A stretch of DNA of 16,438 nt from the NCBI RefSeq assembly GCF_000313135.1, contig NW_004457445.1, positions 141,424 through 157,861 on the forward strand. The letters are read 5' to 3'. This document shows, piece after piece, positions 1 through 10,177 of the stretch. Source of the stretch: Acanthamoeba castellanii str. Neff. Lineage: Eukaryota; Discosea; Longamoebia; Acanthamoebidae. Position 1 is the stretch's first letter; each line of letters starts with the position of its first letter. Both the position numbers and the translations under genes were made by a program. The notes under the pieces were generated by a model. The model was not told where the DNA came from. It saw only the letters and a list, made by a program, of their open reading frames with translations, and did not search any database.

Positions 1-250
1 CCTCGGGGAAGAAATGGAGCTCGCTGTGCAGGACAGCACCGAAGGGATTAACGATCCTGAATTGGATGTCGAGCAGGCCACCGCGAGTCACAACGAATTC
101 GAAGGTGAAGTCCTCGCCCGGACGCTGCGACTTGTACTTGAAGCATTCGGTAGTGCGCGGCTCGATCTGCATCGTCATTCCATGTGCCACCTGGATGGCG
201 AGCAGCGCCACGGCCAAGATCAGGAGCAAACTGGACGTTGAGGCCTTCAT
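1..250 (-). CDS. p24/emp24/gp25L (TMED) family cargo receptor, 5' part only
   Basis: p24 proteins are type I membrane proteins that cycle between ER and Golgi in COPI/COPII vesicles and help select cargo. The ATG at 250-248 opens a frame that runs off the window after 83 codons. Residues 1-24 form a clear signal peptide (basic residue, then a Leu/Ala/Val-rich core ending AHG). The GOLD domain then begins: an E-P-x-x-x-E-C motif with the conserved Cys near residue 36, followed by alternating strands ending in the family-typical stretch VTRGGLLDIQFRIVNPFG. The transmembrane segment and cytoplasmic tail lie outside the window. The start is favoured because the signal peptide follows it directly. 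The 250 bp upstream hold a TGACGTCA palindrome. Domain assignment is from memory of the family; which p24 subfamily is not decidable. Confidence 0.85.
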   Translation of the reverse strand, partial: MKASTSSLLLILAVALLAIQVAHGMTMQIEPRTTECFKYKSQRPGEDFTFEFVVTRGGLLDIQFRIVNPFGAVLHSELHFFPE

Positions 251-342
251 TCTTGACTAATCGATCAGTCACTCCAGAGTGCCGTGTTGATCTTGATGTG
301 TTGCCCTTCTTTCTTGCCGCTCTGCCCTCGTGGCGCGGTTGC

Positions 343-350
343 TGACGTCA
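343..350. promoter_or_regulatory. CRE-like palindrome TGACGTCA upstream of the p24 gene
   Basis: A perfect 8-bp TGACGTCA lies 93-100 bp upstream of the p24 start codon, in the 250-bp gap between that gene and the 3' end of the next. This is the consensus site of CREB/ATF-type bZIP dimers in other eukaryotes. Whether a bZIP factor uses it here is inference; an 8-mer of this kind can occur by chance. Apart from A/T-rich stretches at about 380-425 nothing else is recognisable between 251 and 500. Confidence 0.25.
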
Positions 351-500
351 TGCGATACTTGCGTCGAAATTTCGACCTTTTACGCAAAGCCAAAACTAAC
401 TAAAAGAAATAGAAAAGAAAACGCTGTTGAAACCACGCGCACCCTTTAGGTCAACAGTTCAGTTGGGCAATGTCTCTTTATAAAACAGTTTTACGGACAT

Positions 501-1496
501 TCAAAGGGAGCGCATCCTCTTCCTACTGTCTTGCTTCTCTTCATTTTCCGTTGCGTCCGTTCCTGTCTTACTTTCTTCTTGGTGTTCCTTGTCCTGATCG
601 CCCACTTCCTCACTCTTTCTCTTGCCCTCAACTCCACCCGCCACCGTCTGCTTCAGCAACCATACCACCTTCTTCTCCACTTTGGAATCCTCTTCATTCG
701 TCTGATCAAGGCGAAGGTAGTTCTTCGCAGCCAGCAGCTCGACGAGTCGCTCGGGCTGGAAGCCGACGTTGACAAAGCACAGCTGGGCCAGGGAGCGCTT
801 GGCCGCTTCCACCGAAGTAGGACGCTGCTGCGGGTTGGCCTCCTGCCGCTCGACCCATCGCATCACCTTCTCCATCACCACCGCCGCCTCCTCCAACTCA
901 TCATCAGCTCCGCCCTCGCTCTCCACCCTCACCTCGGGCCAAGCGTGGAAGATCAGTTGCACCCGAACGCGAGGTTGCAGCTGCCGCGCTGGCCTTGGTC
1001 GTCGGTCACTCCCGCTACGGCCTGGGGCCCGTTCGCGGGCCATTTGTGGCCTTTCACTGTGTCTGTTGCGGGGGCGGCAGTCTTCTTGGTTGTCGGCCTC
1101 GTCTGCGCGAGCCGGTGCGGTGGTCTCGTCCGCGACAACCTCGATGTGGCCCAGACGGACCAGACGATCGAACACGGCGTCGGCAGTCCAGACCTGGCGC
1201 TTGACCGAGCACAGATCGGTGCGCAGCGCGCGGAGGAGGCGGGACTCGGACTTAGGCAGGCAGGCCAGGTGTCGCTGCACCCATACCTCTAGCCGCTTAG
1301 CCATCGCGGCCTCCTCAGGCTCGGCGAGGTTGCCCTGCTCGAGCTGATCGCATGCCGCCGCATGGTCTGTCGGCATCTCCTCGTCCATCTTCTCAACCAC
1401 CTCGGCGTGGGAAGGGAACCAGCCGCGGTGCTTTGGGTTGGTGTGGTGGTTGGTGGCGGGTACATGAGGGGTGGCACGACGGCTTCTGTTCATCAT
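501..1496 (-). CDS. Hypothetical protein with two copies of a ~60-residue alpha-helical repeat
   Basis: A 331-codon uninterrupted frame starts with ATG ATG (1496-1491) and stops at 503-501. I recognise no named family. Two regions resemble each other: residues ~60-123 and ~200-266. Both open with an E-x-E-E-A-A stretch, then W-V-(Q/E)-R, an Arg/Leu-rich helix, L-C-x-V, and a last helix followed by a short hydrophobic strand (LVRLGHIEV in copy 1, LLAAKNYLRL in copy 2). That helix-helix-strand pattern is reminiscent of a winged-helix fold, but this is only a guess. Residues ~125-200 are Arg/Pro/Glu-rich linker, and the last ~55 residues are a charged Lys/Glu-rich tail, likely disordered. An intron inside the linker cannot be excluded. 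The gene lies head-to-tail with the RNA-binding gene 227 bp upstream. Confidence 0.6.
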   Translation of the reverse strand: MMNRSRRATPHVPATNHHTNPKHRGWFPSHAEVVEKMDEEMPTDHAAACDQLEQGNLAEPEEAAMAKRLEVWVQRHLACLPKSESRLLRALRTDLCSVKRQVWTADAVFDRLVRLGHIEVVADETTAPARADEADNQEDCRPRNRHSERPQMARERAPGRSGSDRRPRPARQLQPRVRVQLIFHAWPEVRVESEGGADDELEEAAVVMEKVMRWVERQEANPQQRPTSVEAAKRSLAQLCFVNVGFQPERLVELLAAKNYLRLDQTNEEDSKVEKKVVWLLKQTVAGGVEGKRKSEEVGDQDKEHQEESKTGTDATENEEKQDSRKRMRSL

Positions 1497-1723
1497 AGAA
1501 ATGTGCGGTTGGCGATGATTGGATCAGAAATGTTGAGGTGCAGCGGGCGTTAGCCACTCGACTTTGTGACCCACACTTGCCCAACGATTGTGGGTTGGCC
1601 GTGGCTGCCTTTCTTCTTTCGTTCTTTCCTTCACTTTGCTTCTTGCATTTGGCTCTTCGGCGAAAAATTGTCTGGTATTTATGCTTTTCCCTCGAAGCCA
1701 ACGAACCCTCAAAGCCCTCGGGG

Positions 1724-3345
1724 TTAGTCGGAGTAGTCTGAGTGTCGGGACCGCCTGTCCTTGTGGTGGCGATCCTTTTTGTCCTTCTTATCTTTCTTCT
1801 CCTTCTTGTGCCTCTTCGAGTCCCGTTTGTCCTTCTTGTCCTTCTTGTCCTTCTTGTGCTTTCGCTTCTGCAGGTAAAAAAAAAGAGAGAGAAAAGGTGG
1901 AGTTGATAACGGCGCCTGGTGAGCATGGCGCGCCCAAAAGTGATGGAGCTGCGGAGGGGCAAGTGCCTTTCGCTTCTCGTCTTTGTTGGCGCGGGCGAGG
2001 ATCTTGAGCGCCTGCTTGAGGTCGCTGATCTGACCCACGGGCTCGGGTCTGTGTGCCACAGGCGCCGATGATGAAGATACGGCGTATCACGTAAGACGAA
2101 CGGCGAGGCAGAAGTAGGGAGGAAGACAGAACAAAGGGAAACAAGAAAACGTACGGAGGTGGCTCGTCGCCTCCCTCGGGCTCGGGGATGAGGTCGTATT
2201 TCTGACCGCCCGTGCTGTAGCACTCCGCGGCCAGGTGCCCACCCGCGCCGCACTTGGTACAGATCGTCGGCAATATCGCTCCTGCGAGGGGGGGGGAAGT
2301 GAAACGTGTGCGTGTTTGGTGATGCCGCGTCGTGTGCGTTCGTACCCAGTTCGATTCGCTTGGCTTCGCCGGGTCGTGGCTTCCTGCGCTGCGCGTTCTG
2401 TTCGAGTTCCACTGTAGAATCCGGATCAAGGCGATTCACACGCAACGTGATCAGCACAGATGCATTGCGCTACTCTGAGTACTCAAAGCTGGGGAGAGGC
2501 GTGCCATTGTTTGCGTCCAAGTCTTCGCCGGATGTCTGTGAGACGTACTTCATCGACAAACTAACCTTGCCGTCCTGTTGCCCGCACATCGAGTCAGATA
2601 CCGAAACGCAACACGCACACACGCACACACGCACACACGGAACGTACGGCGAGCGAGATGACTTTGACCCACACGGCCTCGCCCACCTCGACGATGGTGG
2701 GCAGGTCCTCGGCCTCGATGCGCGAGCCGCTCACCTGCGAGATGTGCACGAGGCCGTGGCGCCGCCGACCCTCCATCTCCACGAACACGCCGTAGTCCTT
2801 GATCGACGCCACCTTGCCCCGATGGATGCTGTGCAGCTCGGGCGGAGGTTCGTCCTCGCCCCGGTTGGGCGGACCTCGTCGCATGCCACCACCGCCTCCA
2901 CCATAACCTCCGCCGCCACCGTCGCCCTGATCGTGATCTCTTCCTCCTCTACCTGCGCGATGATGAAACTTGACGCGTCAATGGAGGCAATCAAAAATCT
3001 GAGAGATTTGGGGGGCAGTGTGCCTTCATCTTGGGCAGCGCCGCCTGATGCTTCCATGCGTTGCAGCATGCGTGCTCGCTCGGGATTCATGAATTTGAAG
3101 CGATCATCACTGCCGCCGCCATCGCTTCCGTGGCCTCTGCTGTCTCCACGATCATCCCTGTCGTCCCTGCCCCCACGTCGCCTATCCCTGTCGCCTCTAT
3201 CATCTTCATCGCGTCTGTGCCGTTCGCGATCCGGCGATCGCACGCGTTCCCTACCGTTGTCTCTGTCTCTACTGCGATCGTAGGAGTCCCTTGTGCGGTC
3301 GCGTCTATCCCAACGATCCTCATCTTCATCCCTTCGTCTGCTCAT
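1724..3345 (-). CDS. ZCCHC17/pNO40-like RNA-binding protein (S1 domain plus CCHC zinc knuckle)
   Basis: Exons: 3345-3024, 2952-2648, 2574-2505, 2411-2346, 2281-2155, 2048-1967, 1867-1724 (1116 nt, 371 aa). The family consists of nucleolar/ribosome-associated RNA-binding proteins; human ZCCHC17 is about 241 aa. Domains in order: an Arg/Asp-rich N-terminal extension (~1-130) with a Gly-rich stretch; an S1 OB-fold (HRGKVASIKDYGVFVEM through HGLVHISQVS, then a Lys-Val-Ser-Leu-Ser-Met-Lys strand in exon 3); a CX2CX4HX4C knuckle (CTKCGAGGHLAAEC) in exon 5; and a Lys/Asp-rich tail ending SDYSD. The exon 3-4 junction recreates the family-typical N-N-V-x-x-E-Q. Introns 1 (71 nt), 3 (93 nt) and 6 (99 nt) appear to start with GC rather than GT; the others use GTACG. 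The start at 3345 is preferred over an in-frame ATG ten codons upstream because it begins the charged region. Intron 1 has an alternative GT donor at about 3107. Confidence 0.85.
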
Positions 3346-3590
3346 TTTCTGGTATTTTACAATCAAAAAAATCATTTTCTTTTATTCCACGTTTTTTTAA
3401 GCTGCACGACCCTGCCGGCACTGCAGCGGCTGAGGGTCGGAGTCGTGGACGAGCACGCCCTGGCCGAAGAGCCACATGGGTGGTGTAGGTGAGCGGCACG
3501 GTCGTCCCACAAGGGCCGGAATGGAGAATTTCTAACATTGCCCGGTCCTGGTGGTGATTGAAAAACACTTCTCTCCTCGAAACAAAGTGT

Positions 3591-4789
3591 TCACTGCCGT
3601 GATGAAAGCGAGCAGAGTGCAATGGCGAACAGCTCCTGCATCGCCTGAGTGGGCAGCATATCCTCCAGATTTGTGAAATCGTCTCTGGTGTGTCGCACAG
3701 TGTGGAAAAAGATGAGTTGGTGTTGAGTTCGTGGTACCGCCACCACGTACCTGTCACGGGTCAGCACGACCAGGCAGAGCAGGGCCAGGTTCAAGGGACT
3801 TCTTTGGATGCCCGCGGCGTGCGTGGTGCTTCGGGATCGGCGCTCTTCGGCCTGCGCCACCGCGCGGGAAGAGTGTGCCCTGCGAAAGCGTCGGTCCAGG
3901 ATGTCGATAGGCGATGGTATGGGCTTCTTCCACAGCTTGCTCAGGCGTGCCTGCTCCTGCTTGCTGGGCACCAGCGGCGCCCCCAAAGACAACAACAGCG
4001 CAGCAACTTCGAACCACCCTGACAAGGCAACGACCGTGGCGTCAGTGGCCAGACCAAAGCAAGGGCTCTATAGGGCCGATTGGGGCAAGGGAGTACCGCA
4101 TCCGAGAGCAAGATGGATGGCCGTTTCGCCCCTGATGTTGCGCACGCGCATCAGCTTCTGCGCAGCCACTCGCCCAAAGCGTCCTTCCACCTGCTGCACC
4201 ACCATACCGACTCCTTCATATCTCTGCAAGTGATGTGCGTGTGCGTGTGCGGTTTCCGCATGTGCGCAGAAGTCAAAATTTTGTGCGTAGAAGAGTTTTG
4301 AGGGAGGCAGTACCCCTCCGATGAGAAGGTGGAGGAGGGTGTTGTTGTGCTCGTCGCGGCCCAGCAAACACGCCGATTCTTTCTCGACGGCAGCCCGGAG
4401 CGCCTCCAAATTGCGCAGCAGATCGAGGAATGTGCTCTTGTACCGGCGCGCCACGCGGACCACCTTGCCAAAGGCCAGCTGCGAACCATAGAGCGAGTGA
4501 TCAGACTGCCACACCATTCGACTGTGCCACGCTACGTTAGCGCATCGTACCGTCACAGTGTCGCGGATAAGCACGCGGCCCAGGTGAGGGCACACGTCAA
4601 AGGGCTCCACCACGAACCCAGCGAGCGGACGCAGCCGAACCTCGGCCACTGTTGACGGGCCGAATGAGGCGTTCACCAACAATGCGGCTGAGTGATAGAG
4701 TTCGGTGCTGGGTACCTTCGCCTGCACACACCTCACCCAGGGCTCCCCTGACTACATTCTGGCCTCGCTTGACACTGAGTATGGCCATT

Positions 4790-4833
<44 letters not shown>

Positions 4834-6996
4834 GACCGACGACAAGCGCAATCAGGCGTCAGAATGGCGACTGGAGTTGGTGGCCATGCGGTGCGACGCA
4901 ACCTTGCAGCCAACGCGAGCACCGTGACTGTGCACCGCCACGTCCTGGCCCACCGTCAGTACTCTTCGTCCCTGTAACGATACAAAGCAACACCGACCCC
5001 CATTGCGTGTGAACACATCAGCGCAGAGGCGAAGAGAGGTAGTGCTAGGACCTTGGCCGACACTGGATTGATGGCGCGCACAGAAACAGTGAATTCGGTA
5101 ACTGTCAATTCAAGCATCGTCCCTGCGTCTTCCCTGGCGTGCATCGCTACCATTCCTGTTGTCCAGCCTCCACCCGATCAGACGATTCCACCACAGCCTC
5201 GAAGGCGAAGAAGAACGAAGAGTGAAGAGCGAACTAACGAACCTGAGTGTAGGAACCGGGTGGCAGGTGTTTTGGTGGCAAAAACACAGAGGCAGCTACC
5301 GGCACTGGCCGACACCAGCGTCTGACCCACACACCGCGTGCGTGAAAAGAAGTCCTGAACTATGGCGGTGCGAGTGGTTGTGGCCTGGCGTACCTCATTG
5401 AATGACTCCGCACCTTCAGTAGAGATTATTGGCGCCGCACCGTTCCATATGCCGAGACGACTCTCCTGAGTTCGTGGATAGTATGCTAGATCCTGCCTGA
5501 GCTCACACAACCCAAGTTAATGCTCTACGTCAAGCAATGTCAAACAGTTGTCGGCTGTTGCTGGTCGTTGGGGGAACGAAGTAGGACCTGGGTCTAAAGT
5601 GCCCGGACAGGACGCGGCCGTAGGGGGCTGGGCAGCAGCCTGGTCTCCGCTTCACCCGCAGGAGGGCCTGGCGAAAAGGGGCAGCCGGCTGGTCCTTCTG
5701 CTGCTGGCGCGTTTTGTACAGTGGCAGCTCCTCCCGCCTGTGGGCCACTCCACCCTTCAGCCCATCGTGCCCGAATTGTGCAATGTGCCGTGCCGGTTGA
5801 TGACGCCGTACCGGATGTTCTCCAGAGCGTCGGCCATGCTGAGGCCCTTGGCGAAGAACGGACTCACAAACCCTTTGTCTTCCCACGCGCTTGTCACCAC
5901 CACGTGTATGTTCTGCCTGCGCGCCGTTGTGTGTGTCGTGTGTGTGTCGTGTGTGTCGTGTGTGCGTGTGTGTGGTGAGCGCTGAATGCAGATCAAAGGG
6001 AGGCGTGAAACCAGGACAGACCTCTGGAATCGCATTCGAAGTAAGAGGTTGACGACTTGCTTCTCTCGACTGCAGATGAGCGCTTCGTGTGCCTCCGTGT
6101 CCCAGTTATGAGCAAGCTCGCTCACCACAGCGTCTGCTTTGGCGAGCACCACAATGAGCTGCTCCATGCCCAAGCCCCTGGACGGACGCGACGGCCCCCC
6201 CCCCGCGGAGAGAGCAGCGCCAAACGGGTCAGTCCCATGTACCCAGGCACCAAGCGACAGAAGCCGGTACCTGGCGAGCAGGGCAGACTCGAACAGCGAA
6301 GCCTTGCCGCGGTTGGACATGCACGCCGCGAACTCCTCGCCCACCGCAGGCACCACCAGCAGCGCGTAGTCGGTCTGCAGACCCAGCCATAACCCCAGCG
6401 GGTTGATATGTGCGTGTGCGGTGCGTGCGTGTGTGCGTGTGGGCGGGAGAGCACCAATGATGCAGTGTGTATGCAGGCATGGGGGTAGTTGGTCAGCGAT
6501 GGCACGCTCACCAGAGACAACGGATACCGTTTGGTGTTGATCCGGTATCGTCTGGGCAGACCCAGCATGTGAGTGATGTGAAAGCAAGGAAAGGGCAAGG
6601 CTAGCGATCTAGGTACGTGGTGGTCATTGTGACGCCTCTCCTGCGCTCTCGCTCGCTTAGCCGCACCAGCTCGTGGAGCCGATCGTGCAGCTGAAGGAAA
6701 ACCTATGCCCAAGGTGGTTGGTGGAAACAACAGAGAGGAGGCGAACGAGCAGGTGAACGTACGTTGCCATGAGACATGAGCCGCGACACGACGCGCGGGT
6801 GTACAGCGCCAAAGGCGATCAGCATACGGCCGACCAGGTAGGCCTTGCCACTCTGGGGCGGACCCAGCAAAACCGCCTGCGACCATGTGCAGAAGCCACA
6901 CCACACAAAAGTTTGTTTGGACCGACCACTTGACGTGCCTGCAGAAGAAGGAGTGGAGTGAAAACGCACCTCAACGAGCACCTCCGTACGCTGCAT
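3591..6996 (-). CDS. EF1A/HBS1-type translational GTPase fold fused to ankyrin repeats; likely pseudo-GTPase
   Basis: Model of 18 exons: 6996-6970, 6876-6763, 6690-6617, 6551-6455, 6374-6271, 6177-6022, 5916-5812, 5737-5588, 5496-5394, 5321-5243, 5155-5052, 4971-4903, 4791-4737, 4687-4551, 4478-4314, 4223-4097, 4018-3751, 3684-3591; 2028 nt, 675 aa, all phases agree. Residues 1-226 are a G domain: G1 GPPQSGKA (14-21), G2 RGVTM (Thr68), DYALLVV, ALLARGLGMEQLIVVL and G5 TSA (199-201). Residues ~242-337 match domain II (GRVLSG, then a strand pair ending HSGMVAM). Residues ~345-470 match domain III (EFTVSVRAINP; HLGRVLIRDTVTLAFGKVVRV). Ankyrin-like repeats follow (NNTLLHLLIGG ~504; RGETAIHLALGCGWFEVAALLLSLGA ~544-569), then a basic tail. 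Family homologues keep DxPGH and NKxD; here these are SVPSL and AKAD. The start could lie further upstream, because the frame stays open for a few codons before 6996. Confidence 0.75.
4793..4836. repeat. (TG)n/(CA)n microsatellite inside an intron
   Basis: About 14 TG dinucleotides followed by TATGTGTATGTG. On the coding (minus) strand it is a CA tract that runs directly into the acceptor CAG of intron 12 of the GTPase-ankyrin gene, standing where a polypyrimidine tract would normally be. It is likely length-polymorphic. Confidence 0.9.
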
Positions 6997-7112
6997 GTGT
7001 GTTATTCCACCTGTGCCCGGCAGAAGGCCAGACCAAGAAAGACAAGAAATAAAAAGGAAACGGCTAACTTCAGGTATGACAAGAATTCACGACAGAATGG
7101 ACAGGTGCATGG

Positions 7113-10100
7113 CTAAGAGACGTCGGCCATGAGGCGGCGGTACGCGAGCTGGTGGGCGTGCATGTCGTGGAACACTGCGTGCTTGGCGTCATGGTACGCG
7201 CGTACACGCTCGCGCTCCGCGTCTGGCATGCCCTCGCCTCCTTTGGTGGGGGTGCTGTGTGAGTACACGATGACAAGCAGTCGCACACAAGGCACAATGA
7301 GGGCCTTGATCTTACCGGGAGTGATGGTGGCCTTGGGACCCGGGTCGAGGGCTGACATGGCCGCAGGAATGGAAGCAAAGTCGCCGCTGGCCACGGCTGC
7401 GAGCATGCCCGTACCTGAACACACCGGCGCGCGCCAGTTGGCCGTGATGAAGGCGTCAGGGCTCACGCAAATGCAGTGGGCAGGGACGAGGGAATGTATG
7501 GGTACCGAGCAGCATGGAGTCGGGTTCGTTGGAAATGATCACGCGACAATTGGTGACATCAGCATGCTCCTGTACGAAGAGCGGGTTCTTGGAGAGGCCG
7601 CCTGGTATGGCAACGCGACCACCAATCAATCAATCAATTGGCGCACATCTTTCATCAGCCCCCCCCCCAAAGGATTGCGCATACCGGTGAGCATGATGGT
7701 GTCGATGTGGTAGCCCGCTTTGTTCATCGCGGTGATGATGTGTCGCGTACCATGCGCGATGCTCTGCGATTGGTGGCAAAGTCAGTTTCAGATCAGCGAC
7801 CAGTGATCTGCCATGGTTGTCCGGTCGGCACCTGAATGGTTGCCAAGTAGAGCAACGCCAGGTCATCTTCGGTTGCGCTCAGCCGCAGGCCAGAGATCAT
7901 CCCGCACAGCGTCGCATCGGCACGAGGTGACCTACGTAGTGAGGTCGCAGCGCAGCACAACACAGAGGCTTGGTCAGGCCACCCATCCGAGAAGGCGACA
8001 ATGTTCGAAAGGGTGGGGTGTTCGGCGGAGACCTGTTGCCATGGAAGTCCGGAAACACGTGCAGATCTCGCGTCAACTGCGCGCGGAATGCTACGCCCCT
8101 GGGTGAGGCGGAAGTGGCTGACGTCAGCGATAGTATCCGCGGCTGATGGTGAGGTGAGTGCGTACCTTTCGCGGGCGAGAGCCTGGACCAGTTCATTCAG
8201 TGCCTCGTAAATGGTCTGCCCTTTCGCCGTGGCTCTTTCGCGCACTCGGGGTGAGGCCGGATGTGTGGCGATGATGTGGTCCAGAAGCGCCCCCGTCGCG
8301 CTTTGCCCGCCCTGATCGTGGTAAAAACAGGTCAGAGAGCAAGGCATGGCACCGGCGAAGGGGCGAGCGACGAATGGACGAACACACACACTACACGACA
8401 CACGCACGGCGGAGAGGGGAGACGGACCTCGGTGAGCCAAAGGCCGGGGATCATGGCCGAATGGTAGGGACCCCATATGCCCTCAATGAACCTGCAGGCG
8501 GGTCAGTGCCGTGAGCCCGAGCAGAGAGTCGGTCTTGTCTGGGGCCAAATGTGAGAAGAGGGTACCGGGGCTGGTGGGACACGGCCATGTGACACGAAGA
8601 GGTCCCGCAGATGATCGCCAAGCGGTTCTCTGTCTCTCCTTCGAGACGCGCCGCTCCGCAGCCCAGGATACCAATGCCGCCGGCATGAGCGTCGATAATT
8701 CCCACCCCGACCGCAGTACCTGGCGTCGGCCGGCCAAGCGTCAGACAACCTTTCCCGTTGTGAGCGAGTCGGTGAGGTGCAGGGTGGCGAGGTACCGGGT
8801 AGGAGCCCCAGCGCTTGGGCTGCCTCGGGAGCAAGGCCCTGCGACAGCGCTTCTCCCATCGGACGCACACGCGTCCCGATGCGCCGGTAACCTTCATCCA
8901 CGAACTCGCCTGAAGAAGATGGGCGTGTACTGATCAATTCGCACACTTAGCGTCATAGGAGGCATATGTGTAGCGGCGATACCGAGCCCGATGCCGCGCC
9001 AAAAGGTCTCCTGCCAGCCATCGACATCCGTTTGGGCTGCGTCGTCGGCTGCGTGGCCGAGAAACGTCCACTTGCACACCTGCGTCAATTCATTGACGGA
9101 TGCGCGAGAGAGGCCTCACGACACATTAGAGAGACGCCCGTTGAGAGTAGAGGCGGAGAGCTCGTTGGACAACACACATGAGTCAGACTAACCAGGGTGC
9201 ACAGCGAACGGGTGGTGTCTCCTCCGGTGGCCTGCACGCATCGGCATACGGTGCGAGGTGAGCCACAGAAGAAAGAAGCAAACGCGCACACGCGGTGCCG
9301 GATCACCTTGAAGGTGAGGTAGTCGGCCAGGTCGAAGAAGTGGGCCATGCGGGTCCACCGATCGGGCAGGTGGCGCTTGAGCCACAGGATCTTGGGGCTC
9401 TCCATCTCGGGCGATATACGGCCGCCCACGTACTTGAGCACCTCGTGCTCTGTGTCCCCACGGCCCATGAGTGATCGCGCAAGAACCGACACCACACGAC
9501 ACGCACGACACGCGGCACGAGACACACAGCACAACACGACACGGCACTTTGAAGAGACGAACTTGTGGCGTTGATGAGCTCGGCTTCGTGGGCGGCACGG
9601 TGGTCCAGCCACACGATGATATTGCGCTCTGCTGCCGCCGCTGCTTCGTGGTCTTCTTCACCGCCCTTGCCAGGAGGGGTCACGCTCACCGGCCGACCCT
9701 CCGCATCCACCACAACCCTGCGTCCTCGCCCAACAGCCGCGGCGTGGGCGCATAGCGGCCGAGTCAACACCACACTCCACTCACGGACGCGTGCACAAGC
9801 GGCGGGGGGGAGAGGAGCACACTACAGCGAGCAGGTGGCATCGAAGGCGATCCCCCGCACTTGGCTGGCGGCCACACCTGCGTCCTGCAACGCACCACGC
9901 ACCGCTCCGCACACGGCGTCCCACACCTCTGCGTGCGGTGCAGGCCACGCGCGTGTGACATAAGGACTGCAGCAGTTGCAGGTTTGGTTGGGGGGGAGCT
10001 ACCAGTTGAAGACTGTTCGTAGAGGTGGGGATGGGCTGCCGGGCGATGTAGCGGCAGAGGGCGTTCGGCACGCCCCAGCACGGCGCCCCCCACGCCCCCT

Positions 10101-10177
10101 GTCCGCTGCCCAACCACACCCGCTCTCACGCCCTGCGTGCCAACGTCCACCCCCACGTAGCACCCGCTGCTTTCCAT
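7113..10177 (-). CDS. FGGY-family carbohydrate kinase (ribulokinase-like, FGGY-type)
   Basis: ATP-dependent kinases of this family phosphorylate pentuloses and related polyols; the closest resemblance is to eukaryotic FGGY proteins (human FGGY ~551 aa), which act on ribulose-type sugars. Exons: 10177-10003, 9928-9826, 9717-9563, 9449-9307, 9231-9193, 9079-8983, 8909-8796, 8719-8566, 8491-8428, 8311-8166, 8098-8033, 7931-7832, 7763-7685, 7601-7506, 7414-7316, and a last exon starting at 7240 (or 7222) and ending 7113; ~585 aa. Visible motifs: N-terminal ATPase-fold strand [85 protein letters not shown] (catalytic Asp); [46 protein letters not shown]; the second nucleotide-binding motif [12 protein letters not shown]; and [14 protein letters not shown]. 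All catalytic regions look intact, so the enzyme is probably active. Introns are 67-116 nt, all GT-AG. Only the last acceptor is ambiguous. Confidence 0.92.

Noticed and set aside
1393..2457. 354-codon minus-strand open frame across the RNA-binding gene 3' half
   Set aside because: It crosses introns and exons of the ZCCHC17-like gene in the wrong frame and reads Arg/Thr-rich where the true frame is Lys/Asp-rich.
3591..6996. Two separate genes, an ankyrin gene and a GTPase gene
   Set aside because: The last EF1A domain III strand and the first ankyrin repeat are encoded in the same exon (4478-4314), and all junctions between are phase-consistent with conserved domain III motifs.
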